From Lepidonotus clava (lineage: Eukaryota > Annelida > Polychaeta > Phyllodocida > Polynoidae), in contig OW387136.1 of assembly GCA_936440205.1 (NCBI GenBank), positions 50,924,232-50,988,231 on the forward strand: 64,000 nucleotides of DNA. Direction: 5' to 3'. The position numbers and the translations under genes are program-made. A model generated the notes under the pieces. That model was not told the origin of the DNA, did no database searches, and was given only the letters and a program-made list of their open reading frames with translations. Of the stretch, positions 33,396 through 43,702 are shown piece by piece (positions within the stretch are counted from its first letter, which is position 1; every line of letters starts with the position of its first letter).

Positions 33396-33762
33396 GATTT
33401 CTCCCTACCACGGATAGCTGATTTTAAGCATTTTATGCACCTGCAGGCTAATTATGACTGATTCTGTCGACAAAACCTGTAGGAAAACCATAGAAAATTA
33501 TCAAATAATTGCTATATATCCAACTAAAATGGATGAATGTTCAAACAACTGAGGAATGGTAAATGTATATGGATACTACTTTGAAAAATAATGATGGCTA
33601 GTTTTTCACAATGTTAATCTATAAATAATTATAAAATTCATGAAAATATCTATACTAAAGCATTGGGTTTTGTCGACATATTACCCAGCATGCATCCTGT
33701 TTTAGGATAACCTGCAGGTCAAACTCAAGAAACTAGCTATCCGTGGTAGGGAGAATTAGGGC
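33396..33762. mobile_element. MITE-like element, family G
   Basis: Long TIR: TCTCCCTACCACGGATAGCT ... CCTGCAGG ... GTCGACAAAACC pairs with GGTTTTGTCGACATATTACC ... CCTGCAGG ... AGCTATCCGTGGTAGGGAGA. About 367 bp. Fragments at 6885, 27043 and 60010-60450. Confidence 0.8.
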
Positions 33763-33937
33763 TTAGTGTAGCAGGCACGATGCAGAAGTCTTTGTTCACA
33801 TTAAAAGTATTAAGTTCATGTTGTATGTGGTTACTTAACGTGGCCCAGAATGGCAGGAGGTAAGTCCTCATAATGGCTAGATTATTATTCTTATACAGTG
33901 CTTATCCTGATAACAAATGGAATAGCAGAATATGTTC

Positions 33938-34160
33938 AGTCAAGGTACCTCAACAATGCACGGGACAGTATTATAAGGTTGCGGTAGCATTCTGTTGTGT
34001 TCTGCTAAGGTTCTTGTTCCGTTACTTTGCAATGTTACAGTGAAGTTACAGCAACATTCTGTTACATATTGGCTGTGTATGCATGATATTACAATACAAA
34101 TCTGCATTGGTTATGTCCTAATTACAACCTCACCAAAATAGAACATTAGTTAACCTAACT
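33938..34160 (-). mobile_element. Degenerate family A copy
   Basis: The CAGTCAAGG-like head and family phrases (GTTGCGGTAGCATTCTG, AACCTCACCAAAATAGAAC) persist; the ends are unclear. It is the only copy found right of the receptor gene. Confidence 0.4.
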
Positions 34161-34179
34161 GTGGGGTCCTTGATGGGGG

Positions 34180-34410
34180 ATCCCCAATGTCACATGTCGA
34201 ATATAAGAAAAGGCCATGCCGCCTGCCATCTAAGTCCCCATGTCCCCCCTAAGATAGTGCCATGTCATATGTCGAATTTACGAAACAGGCTATGTCATGT
34301 CGTTTATCTTTTCACCCATGTCACTTATCCTCATGTCACATTTTTGTTTCTCATGTCGCATTTTGGTTTTAAGCAACGGCCATGTCACCGTGTCGAATTT
34401 AAGGGTTTAG
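34180..34410 (-). repeat. ATGTCRCATGTCGAATTTAAG-type repeat
   Basis: Irregular units of 'CATGTC...GTCGAATTTAAG'. The complementary array is at 61300-61560. Confidence 0.65.
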
Positions 34411-35325
34411 GGTCCCGACTGTTATATATACATATATCTTTTTGTTTATTGGGTTTTTATGCAGGCTGAGTTCACTTTATTAAATATTCTTCCACTGCAG
34501 TCCTGTAGACCATTTGGGCACAATAAAATTCCGTGCAGGGGTCATCCGAATGTCCTTTTTTCCATGCTGCACTGCATGGGGACTCGTACCCATGCAGTGA
34601 CAATGCCAACCAGTGGTACCAACACCTCAACGACATTGGCCACCCCGGCCCCCATAACTTTTAAAATCACCCTTTCTAGATGCATGGGTCTATAGTCTAC
34701 GAGAATGTGATGTAATGCTATGAATATGTTGCGATAGTCTACTAATTAAGGGTGCTGGTTTTTGGATTAATAGGTTTAGGCTACGATTACGTCTTATAGG
34801 GCTACGGGCTATGAAAACAAACTGTTAATCTAAGGATAAGGGTTGTTGGGCTATGAACACAAGTTGTTAGGTTAAGGATGAACTTATTGCATGGACTATT
34901 TGGTTATACGAACAGGGTATTTAGACATGAAGACATGGTGTTAGTCTGAGAATAAAGGGTATTTGGCTTCACATGTGTAATGTTACGGCACATTCCCCCG
35001 TCCAGTGTTAAGGCACATTCAGCACTTTCTGAATCCAGTTAGCATCAGCCTGAAATTTTTGCCATCACAATGGAATGTTATGGATGACAAACCAACACGG
35101 ACAAGAGAATTTCTTTTTGTCAGGCCAAGGAACACTATTAGTTGTGTTTCGGTAACACCAGTGCTAAAAATAAGGGTAGTTAGGTCGGGATTTCTTTTTT
35201 ATTTGGTTCTTTTTTTTAAATGTATTTAAGTGACAAAATGTCCCCATTTCTGTGATATTTTCCAAAAGTTTAATATTCTTCAATAAATGGCTTTACGAAC
35301 TTCAGGGTCAGGGCAAAAGAACTAC
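34411..35325. other. Intergenic, no gene seen
   Basis: No supported coding segment. AATAAA-like strings are scattered but cannot be tied to a transcript end. Confidence 0.45.
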
Positions 35326-35490
35326 GGGCTATACCCATTACGCGACGGGCGACTGCACAAGAAACAAATCACTGGCACCATCGCCTGGCAATCATAATTG
35401 CTGGGTAATTCCTTATGGGTTTGGTGTGCTGTCTGAGCAACGCGTGACATGGTGCAGGATTACTGGTAAAATCACCGGTAAAATATCAAA
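35326..35490. mobile_element. Degenerate family B copy
   Basis: GGGCTATACCCATTACGCGAC at the left, with GTAAAATCACCGGTAAAAT at the right. The terminal TIR is eroded. Confidence 0.4.
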
Positions 35491-35712
35491 CAAGCTTTTA
35501 GAGTGAATTAATTTTAGATTAATTGGCCACGTGGTTATGGTGATCACATGAAATAGAAAGGAAAAAACACGGTGATCACCAAAACGTGGTCACATGAGCA
35601 CGTCTGCAGAATGTCTAAAGGGTACAAACGTTAGTGTCCGCCTGGTTGCAGGAAGATTTGTCTGAGTGGTTCACTTCACTTTGAAGAGAAGGATACAGGT
35701 AGTATCGAATCT

Positions 35713-36014
35713 TAAGGCCATATTCCACTATGCGGTGGGTGACCACTTGCGGTGGTCTTTTTGGCCACCGCAAGCAATTTGCATTTCAGAAACGAACATG
35801 TTTGTTTGTACCACCGCAAGCAATGCATAGAAAACCTATATAATCCACTTGCGGCGGCCCTTGCAGTGGGCCACCGCAAGTACCACCGTAAGTACCACCA
35901 CGTGTAATGTCTATATTCCATTATGCGGTGGCCAGATTTACTTGCGGTGGGTGCAAACACCGCTAGTAAAACGGCCAGCGCAAGGAAAACGCCGCAAAGT
36001 GGAATATAGCCTTA
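35713..36014. mobile_element. MITE-like element, family C
   Basis: AAGGCCATATTCCACTATGCG to CGCCGCAAAGTGGAATATAGC; the interior is built of CTTGCGGTGG and its complement CCACCGCAAG. Confidence 0.85.
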
Positions 36015-36019
36015 TTGCT

Positions 36020-36205
36020 CAGGGGCGGAAACAGGATTTTCAAAGAGGTGGGGGGGTCAGCATATAAAGCTAAGTATTAAAACTGTGTGCAATCTAGCGT
36101 ATTCCTGCGGCATTTCCCACTCTTTTTTGTAGTTTATGGGTCCACCAAAAGGGGGGGGGGGGCAGGACCCCCCACCCCCCCCCCCCCCACTACATCTGCT
36201 CCTGA
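36020..36205. mobile_element. MITE-like element, family D
   Basis: Sister of 32411: shared GTCAGCATATA-AGCTAAGTA and GTCCACCAAAAGGGG. It lies only a few bases after the family C element at 35713. Confidence 0.75.
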
Positions 36206-37259
36206 TCCTGATGCTATAAGGTATCTTGGTCTCATTTTCGGAACCACTTCCCCCTTAGATCTCATAGAAAAGACAAACAGATCGAATATATTGGCAAGTT
36301 AGGTGTCTTTTTTTCACAGGGTTCCCTAGTCCCAGACTGAATTACACCTTTCAATGAATGGGAAACCCTTGTCATAACTTTGCATTTAGGAAAATCTTTA
36401 TAAAGACTAGCTTGTATAAAGACTAATGCACTTTTTTTGCAAAGTTTTAGCGTAACTTTGTACAAAGATAATCTCGCATTCTTATGCAAAGCTTGAACAC
36501 AATATTGTACAAACATTAATGTAATTAATTCTCATGTTAAGTTTGAACATAATTTTGTGCAAAGATGAATATAATTCTGCATTCTTATGTTTAGTTTGAG
36601 CATAATTTTGTATAGAGATGAATATAATTCTGTATTATCATGTAAAGTTTGAGGTGTAACGGGTTAAATACTTAGAATGAGATAGTAGGGGGTACCTCAG
36701 AGGGGAAAGGTATTTTTGTACAAAAAATGTGTAGCAATCATCACGCTGTAGTTCGCATGTCAAGGTTAAGTATTTCTCACCAATTCACCGACATATTTCG
36801 ATGTAGATCTTCATTATTACATCTACAATTTCTCACCATGGGATTTGGATGCACCATGCACATTACATTGTTCACAACCTCACAAATGTTATATATGTAT
36901 ATCAAAAAAGAATAAAGTTTTGCATACATAATTATGTGTTTGTTTCTTTTTCATATATCGATTTTTTTCTATGTACAACACTTCGTTCAATTTGGCCACA
37001 TTTCTTCAAAATACAAATACAATTTTTCATAACAACAGTATGATAATAAATTCATCCTAAAAGTCACTTAATGATACCTGCCACTATGATTTTTGATTAA
37101 AGCTCAGGTTTTATTTCACGAAATATAGACAAATGTTTAAGAATATGCAAAATATTTTTGACAATGAAAAGTAGGACCCCGAAAGATATTTTAGTATACA
37201 GCTGCCTAAAATATAGTTTTAAATCATTTACTTAAAATCTAAATTGAGTTTTGTCTATG
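36206..37259. other. Intergenic, no gene seen
   Basis: Tandem-like phrases of about 70 bp (AAGTTTGA-CATAATTTTGT-AAAGAT) at 36430-36640; otherwise A+T-rich. Confidence 0.45.
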
Positions 37260-37440
37260 GGACCATGTACAATAAAGAACACCTGCCTCGGTAAAAGTGT
37301 AGGGGTATGGTCTCTATCTTCTCATAGATTCATTCATTCCACAGATCCAATCATCCCAAGACAGAATTGTTGAACCTTGTTCTCGTCGTGATATGACCTT
37401 AGATGTTGCTATGGCGTTAAACCCCAACAACCAACCAACC
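37260..37440 (+). mobile_element. SINE-like element, 3' part
   Basis: AACACCTGCCTCGGTAAAAG, then GGGGTATGGTCTCTATCTTC, recur in reverse at about 53745-53805. It ends GGCGTTAAACCCCAACAACC plus an AACC run, typical of a SINE tail. Confidence 0.5.
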
Positions 37441-39390
37441 TATAGTTTCCCTTCTAACATCTTAATCAATTACTGTATGGTAGCAATACCACTTTCTGGG
37501 AAGGTGACCAGGTGGCACACATTACTCGAAGCAAACAGCTCGGACAAATCTCTACTCACAAAATCAATAGACTCTGCACTAAAATGTGACTTTTGTACAG
37601 TGCACTCTGTATAAGTAACATATGACCATGTAATATATCTTTAGTTTATCTTGACCTAGGATTGATTTGTTAGAAATATTTGGACAAAAGATGATATTAT
37701 GATGTAATACTCGAGCAAACATGTTGTGTATGGATCCCAGTACCTTGGCTTTACTTATCTAATAGAATCCCTGCTTCATGCAGCCTTATGACCCATAGTC
37801 TAACTTTGGGTGCAACCATGTCTCTTGTTATCTTCCTACACTCGTGAATTTGAATTGACCAATCTTAAAACTGTCAAAAGACCTGTAGATTGATAGCATT
37901 TGATAAATTAACCAATTTATCTATTGAGCTTTATCTATTTTGAAAATTGATATTTTCGTCTTGGCTTAGACTTGCAAAACAAAGTTACAGAAAGCTTTCT
38001 ATTGAATTGTTTACAATTTCATATCCTAGAATGTGAATCCATCTACAAATAATTCAATAATTTCATCTGGTATATCAGGTTTACATTTTACTTGAAATAC
38101 AAAAGATGCCAATTGAGCTCCATAATTCAAAGCACAAAGAGAAGAGAATTATATGATAACCATTTTAACCTACGTAACTACGTAGATTTTGTGTGCCCTT
38201 ACAGAAATTGTACACATGTTTGAAACTCTTGTATGTGGCCGTTTCATAAGAAAACTCGCATAAAGCGACCCAAAACTTGCGTGCTAGTCCACCGAAACTC
38301 ACATAGCTACGGCACCCAAAACCTTGATTGTACTTTACAAAAAGCAAAACATTTGGAGGTTTGTTGAAGGTACTTGGGGGTGTCTGGCTTGATTTTTAAT
38401 GAACAATAATATGTCTTAGATATTTTTTGTCAGCATAGGTTATAGAAATTAAATTTTTCAATCTTCACCGTTTGTGAAAAAAAAAATTGCATAATGAAGG
38501 TAATCACCCTTTACCATTGGTTTCAATGGGGGGAAATCACATTTTTGCGTCTACTGAAAAAACTAACAACAATATTCTAATCAAACTCACTAGTTATTTA
38601 CTGTAGGTAGCAATGTACATTTTGCTTAAGATTTATCAATATTTACCATTTCTAAGAAACGTTATGACATAAAATGCTGAAAAATAGAGGTGAGCAGCAA
38701 CTTTAAAATATGAAAATTTGATCTGATATCACTTAAGTTGAAAGGAAAATTGTTAGTTATATTCAATATTAATACAATCACTCCAATTCGATGTACAAAC
38801 TCCCAAACAGCACATAATTATAATTAGTTGTTAGTTCTCTGATAATCCACCAGGTGCATCTAGTATCTTTAAGAAACAGGCCACAGGCCAGGTGGGACCA
38901 CTGCACACCAGTGCCATGAGTGGTCAAACTGAGAACTAATGATAGGTGAACTGGCCTGTCCAGTGGCCCTGAGTATAGAGTGCTGTTTGGGAATGAAAGA
39001 CCAGTCTTGAGCACTCCTTTTATTCTTAACTGCTGGATTGGGTCTTCCACTGGGTCAACCCAAATTAGGAGTTTTTGTTTAATCTCACAGAATCAATATG
39101 CCCATGTGAATAATTCCCTTAGTGAATGATCTGTGATGTTGGTATACATCTTTACAAAAGATATGCTTTAATTGTTTGTTTGTTGGGGTAGTTTAATGTC
39201 AGACCAATCCTTCAGGTCTTTTTCCAGAACGCACAAGGTAATTCTTTTCAGCTTTGGGCGATCATACCTATGATATAATTTAGTAGAAACCTGCCAAGGG
39301 CACCACACATCTGGCCTTTGATGACTCTGTTGGGGGCACAGGGTGGCCCAGTCCCCAAACTTACAGGACTTTTCCTTCGTCTTTTTATCT
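37441..39390. other. Intergenic, no gene seen
   Basis: A+T-rich, no recognisable repeats or coding segments. Confidence 0.45.
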
Positions 39391-39519
39391 AAGGGGCTGT
39401 CCATTAATTATATAAACAAAAGGGGGGGGGGCTACGAAATTCTTAAAAATATTTGCGTATTCCTGTACAAAACTTATACTTTAGGATCAAATAGGTAGTA
39501 ATTATCGGATGGCCCCTTT
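39391..39519. mobile_element. MITE-like element, family E
   Basis: AAGGGGCTGTCCATTAATTA pairs loosely with AATTATCGGATGGCCCCTT, with a G-run inside. Confidence 0.7.
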
Positions 39520-41120
39520 CTGATATGTTGGATTTCTCAGACAAAATGCAGAATTCTTCTATCTTGAGTGTTGATAAAACACATCCTTCAATTAGAGAAT
39601 GACTGTGTCATTTCTTTCTGTATTCAGCAATTTGTTTATCTGACCAAGAATTCACAAAACTCTGTTGTCTTAGTTCACATTTTTTATTGATAATTCAACA
39701 ATACCCATAGCTATATACATTCTGTAGGATATCCTATATTCACCCAAAAATTCCCCCCCCCCCCCCCTTCATACATTTCAGGAATTAAAGAACTGTTTTT
39801 CTCTCACTAAGTTACTCACAGAATACTTTACAATTTACAGCCCTGTAATTATTAAATTGCTGGTTTGGTTTAAATCACTGTTTGGATTAAATTAAATTTT
39901 CAAAATCTGGCAATAGGCTGGCTTGTTCTATTCTTGTGAGATTCAAAGTGGGAGAAAGGCCACCAAATATGGTTAAAAACAGCAAAATAATCATTAATTA
40001 ACCTTACTGACAAATATCAAACCTTTGGTCTTTTTTTGGCTGAGGGAGAACCATGTAACAAAATACAATTTTGATTTCTGGTAGAGCTTGAATTTTTATT
40101 CACATTTTTGTCAAGATCTCATTTAAATCCAAATATCAGGATCAGTATCATATTATTTTCAACAGGAGTCAATATCAACCATGTGATCCTGCTAACGGTA
40201 TTCTGTGTATCATTTCCCAGCTACAAATACACATCCCAAATTTCAAATTGATATTCTTAGAATTTCTGAGAACAATTTATACAAAAAGTTGGTTTGAAAA
40301 CTTATTCATCACAGATGGATATAGCAAAATACATGGTATAAGTCCAATTTAACTTGCTGTGCTTAAAATATTGTAATTCAGCTATACATGTTAGCGAGAA
40401 TTCATCATACTGTCCCTAGTTCTTGGTCGATTTTCAGAAGGTTCAAGACAAGATATCTGATATACAATGTTGGATATGTTGATAATACAAGACTGTAAGT
40501 TGGGAAATACAGAGATGATCTAGGTTATAGTAATTATGTATATAGCCTTTGTCAACAGAAAGGATATACCCTTAGCTTTCTATTGTTGACACCTTGTATC
40601 AGGCTGTTTATAATGCTTATTACCCTGTATTCCTCATGGACTAAAGCATATACATGGAAACTTATATAGAGGATATGATGCATGTTCGCATACCTGTTAC
40701 ATCAAAACTAAAGTAGTAGGACGAATCTCACATGTGTACAATTTGTTTTATATTGATAGCTGTTAATTGATAGGAACCTGTCGAATGTATATTTCCATTT
40801 TATATTTGCCAAGTACATGTACATAGTTTGATGCAAAGATAACCCGCAATTTCTAAACAGAAAAATGCAAAATTCTTTCCATTAAAGGAATGATAAAAGA
40901 AAAATCACCCACCCACCCCCGCCAAAAAAAGAATTTTAGTCACTCTTCATTTCAATGACATATTTCTTGCCCTCTGTGGCCTCATGCATAATTATGTAAG
41001 TAGTAATACCCTCGGTTAATTTTCTTGAACAGAACAAAGGGGGGAATCTGTACAACATCTATGATTATATACACTGCTGGTCACTATGTACTAGTGACCA
41101 TGTGGTAGGGACTGTCTCAC
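39520..41120. other. Intergenic, no gene seen
   Basis: A+T-rich with a C-run at 39752-39767; no gene. Confidence 0.45.
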
Positions 41121-41226
41121 TAGGGGCCTTCCAAGTAAGTACATATACACATTTTCAAAAGTTTCCAGTCCCCCACCCATCCCCAGCCCTTTGGTGCATA
41201 TGTACATTAATGCAAGGCCCCTTAAA
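41121..41226. mobile_element. MITE-like element, family E (short)
   Basis: TAGGGGCCTTCCAAGTAAGT to TAATGCAAGGCCCCTTA. Confidence 0.5.
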
Positions 41227-41237
41227 GACCCAACCTA

Positions 41238-41508
41238 AAGGCTATATTCCACTATGTTGTATTTGCTTACAGTACCGTGAAAATGATGCAGGCAAACTGA
41301 CACAAACTTGCTTGTGATAGGGTAGCGCAAGGTGGAATATGGGAAATACTTGCCGTATGTCCTACTGCAAATGATTTTATATAGGTTTTCTATGGACTGC
41401 TTGCTGTGGGGGGTACCAACATGTTGGTATCTGAGTCACAACTACTTGCGGTGGCTGGAAAAAGGTACCGCAAATGCTACCTACCGCATTGTGGAATATG
41501 GCCCTTAG
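41238..41508. mobile_element. MITE-like element, family C
   Basis: AAGGCTATATTCCACTATG to GCATTGTGGAATATGGCCCTT; CTTGCGGTGG phrases inside. Confidence 0.75.
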
Positions 41509-41635
41509 TGGTTTCTAATTGACAATAATATTGTTACTCCTACCAACACATACCTACAGCTAAGACAATACACCTTTGTGCTTTGCAATAGTAAATCACG
41601 AGCAGTTTCTGAACTTCAATTCAGTGTTCCTTTCT

Positions 41636-41824
41636 TTTTACATTCAGGTAATGAACAGTTTACAACAATTGCTTATTCACATTATTGTTATTATATAAAT
41701 ACAGGTTTCAATATAGAGCTTTTGCTCCTTTTTACATTTAGGTAATGAACAGTTTACAACAATTGCTTATTCACATTATTATTATTATATAAATACAGGT
41801 TTCAATATAGAGCTTTTGCTCCTT
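41636..41824. repeat. Recent 94-bp tandem duplication
   Basis: Two nearly identical copies of TTTTTACATT(C/T)AGGTAATG through GAGCTTTTGCTCCTT at 94-bp spacing, with only a few differences. Confidence 0.95.
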
Positions 41825-42580
41825 GAACATTTCTGTCAATGTTCCTGACTTGCTGCCTTCTTTTGATTCTTTACAATTATCAATTCAGATGGCTCTGGTG
41901 TACCAGACATTGCTAGTCAACCATGACTGCTCCAGTGCAGAGACTTTTCCTTTATACAAGTTTCAACATAAACACATTTGTAATAATATATGCTGCTTCA
42001 GGCAGTGTAAAAATAATCAATTTAATGCCCTTCATCGGGAAGCCATTTGATGGCAAACAGTTCTTCTGTTTCAGGATTATGTACACGGCTTTTTACAGGA
42101 AAGGGACGGACAAAGTTCCTTAATTTCCATTGGAAACTTAAATGCAATAGTATGTACAGAGAAAAGTTTGTCCTAGATCTACAAACAGAAAACATCACAG
42201 GGTTTTGAGAGGCAACACTGAAGTATGTGCTCTACTTGGTCGAGCCTGGTGCGGCAGACCCTAGTCTCTTTACGCGCCATAGTCATCATATGGTGGAGAA
42301 CCCGAAAACCTAAAATGGTCAGACACAATGAACATCTTTCATACAATGTTGCATGAAAAATTTCTCATTTTGTCTGCCTCAGCAAAGGTTTTTGGGTTGC
42401 ACTGCATTTTGGCATATGTACAAGAAGCTGCCATAGTAACTGAAACACACAAAGATAGTCCATTGGCTCGCGACAGATCACTCGTTAACACAGGGGGCTT
42501 AACTGCATCCCATGCATTCACTCTTGCTAATGGTGGTTTACTCAAGTCGGTGGTGTCAAAGAGAACAGACTTTGGCATTA
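41825..42580. other. Intergenic, no gene seen
   Basis: Overlapping short frames on both strands have no recognisable protein features. Confidence 0.45.
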
Positions 42581-42829
42581 GGCCCCATAAGCACTAGGCA
42601 ATTTTACTGCCGACCACTGGGGGTTACCTAATCGAGGTCGATTGTGATCACCGGGCAATTCCCTGTGGGTACGGCGTGAGTTGTTGGCGACAGCCGAGGG
42701 CCATCGGAATCACCGGGAAATCGCCAGAAAAATATTAAAATTGCTTGATATGACAGTCGCCTGGGCACGCCGCTGCCTATTCTTCTTGTTGCCTGGCGAC
42801 GGTAAAATCACCTAGTGGGTATGGGGCTT
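42581..42829. mobile_element. MITE-like element, family B
   Basis: GGCCCCATAAGCACTAGGCAA to GTAAAATCACCTAGTGGGTA plus TGGGGC. Confidence 0.75.
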
Positions 42830-42931
42830 AAATATTTTGGCAGCCACAGTTCAAGACCTTGGTCAATATAAAATAATAATTTGTGTTCAGGTTTCATGCC
42901 TTCAATAAATTAGGTTCAGTAGGGGGGCATT

Positions 42932-42937
42932 TTTATT
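42932..42937 (-). terminator. Candidate poly(A) signal for the cryptochrome gene
   Basis: TTTATT on the + strand is AATAAA on the gene strand, about 505 bp past the stop codon. It is one short match in A+T-rich DNA. Confidence 0.2.
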
Positions 42938-43442
42938 ATTGGTAAATATTCTTCTATTTTTTTTACTGTAATGTGATACGCAGAGTTTTAAATTTAAAAC
43001 CATGCTTGATTCACCTCCTGTAACGATTTCTAAAATCTGTAGTATATACAAGCAACATACCCTTAGCACTACTAGGTAACCTATGCCTTTGGTCTAAATT
43101 GTAACATGAACACAATAGTCAGTACTACAGCTTAAGAACCTTCCATTCAGCATTTGGCTGTATTCGCACTGAGCGACATGGGAGTTGGCGTATCAACCTT
43201 GGCGTCAGATCGCAGTGTTGGACCAGCAACACCGCGGCCTCTGCACTGTGGACTCAGAGCCTTCAGTACTGAACACAACTAATGGTGACGTAAGCGAATT
43301 ACAACCAATCAAACGCGATTGCTGCAGGATCCTCAAATGTCGCGACATGTCAAACACATCCAAGTCCTTTGTTTTTTTGGTCACCTCTCAGGGTTCAGTG
43401 CACTTCAGATGCACACCTCAGTAGAGTCAGATTGAGTGCACT

Positions 43443-43702
43443 TTAATTTACAAATTGTCTTTTTTCAGAGGGGTTAGGTGCACCAGGCTGTTGTCGTGTG
43501 GCAGTTAACGGTGTCGAGTGTACCTGTTGTGTTGACATGTGTACCTCTTGTGTCGTAAGTGGCGCATTGGATGTGATGGAACTGTATCCCGCTACCGGGG
43601 TCTCGGACTCTTCAGATATCCGCGGTCGCTTTGCGGAATGTCTCTCGATTGAGGATGTGTCTGAGGCAGCTGTGGCGAAGGACATCTTTGATACGTGGTT
43701 AC
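43443..43702 (-). CDS. CRY: Cryptochrome exon 11: C-terminal tail and stop
   Basis: Acceptor attcaacag; its GT completes a Gly codon split after ...KFRHG. It encodes 86 residues rich in Ser/Thr/Gln, with a nuclear-localisation-like [10 protein letters not shown] and a near repeat TQEVHMS / TQQVHST, ending KRQFVN-stop. Phase and position fit; tails diverge between cryptochromes, so this exon rests on phase, acceptor and open frame rather than homology. Confidence 0.75.

Noticed and set aside
42328-42597. Overlapping frames of 79-89 codons on both strands
   Set aside because: No splice-site support, domain or repeat relation could be seen; the mirrored frames suggest chance.
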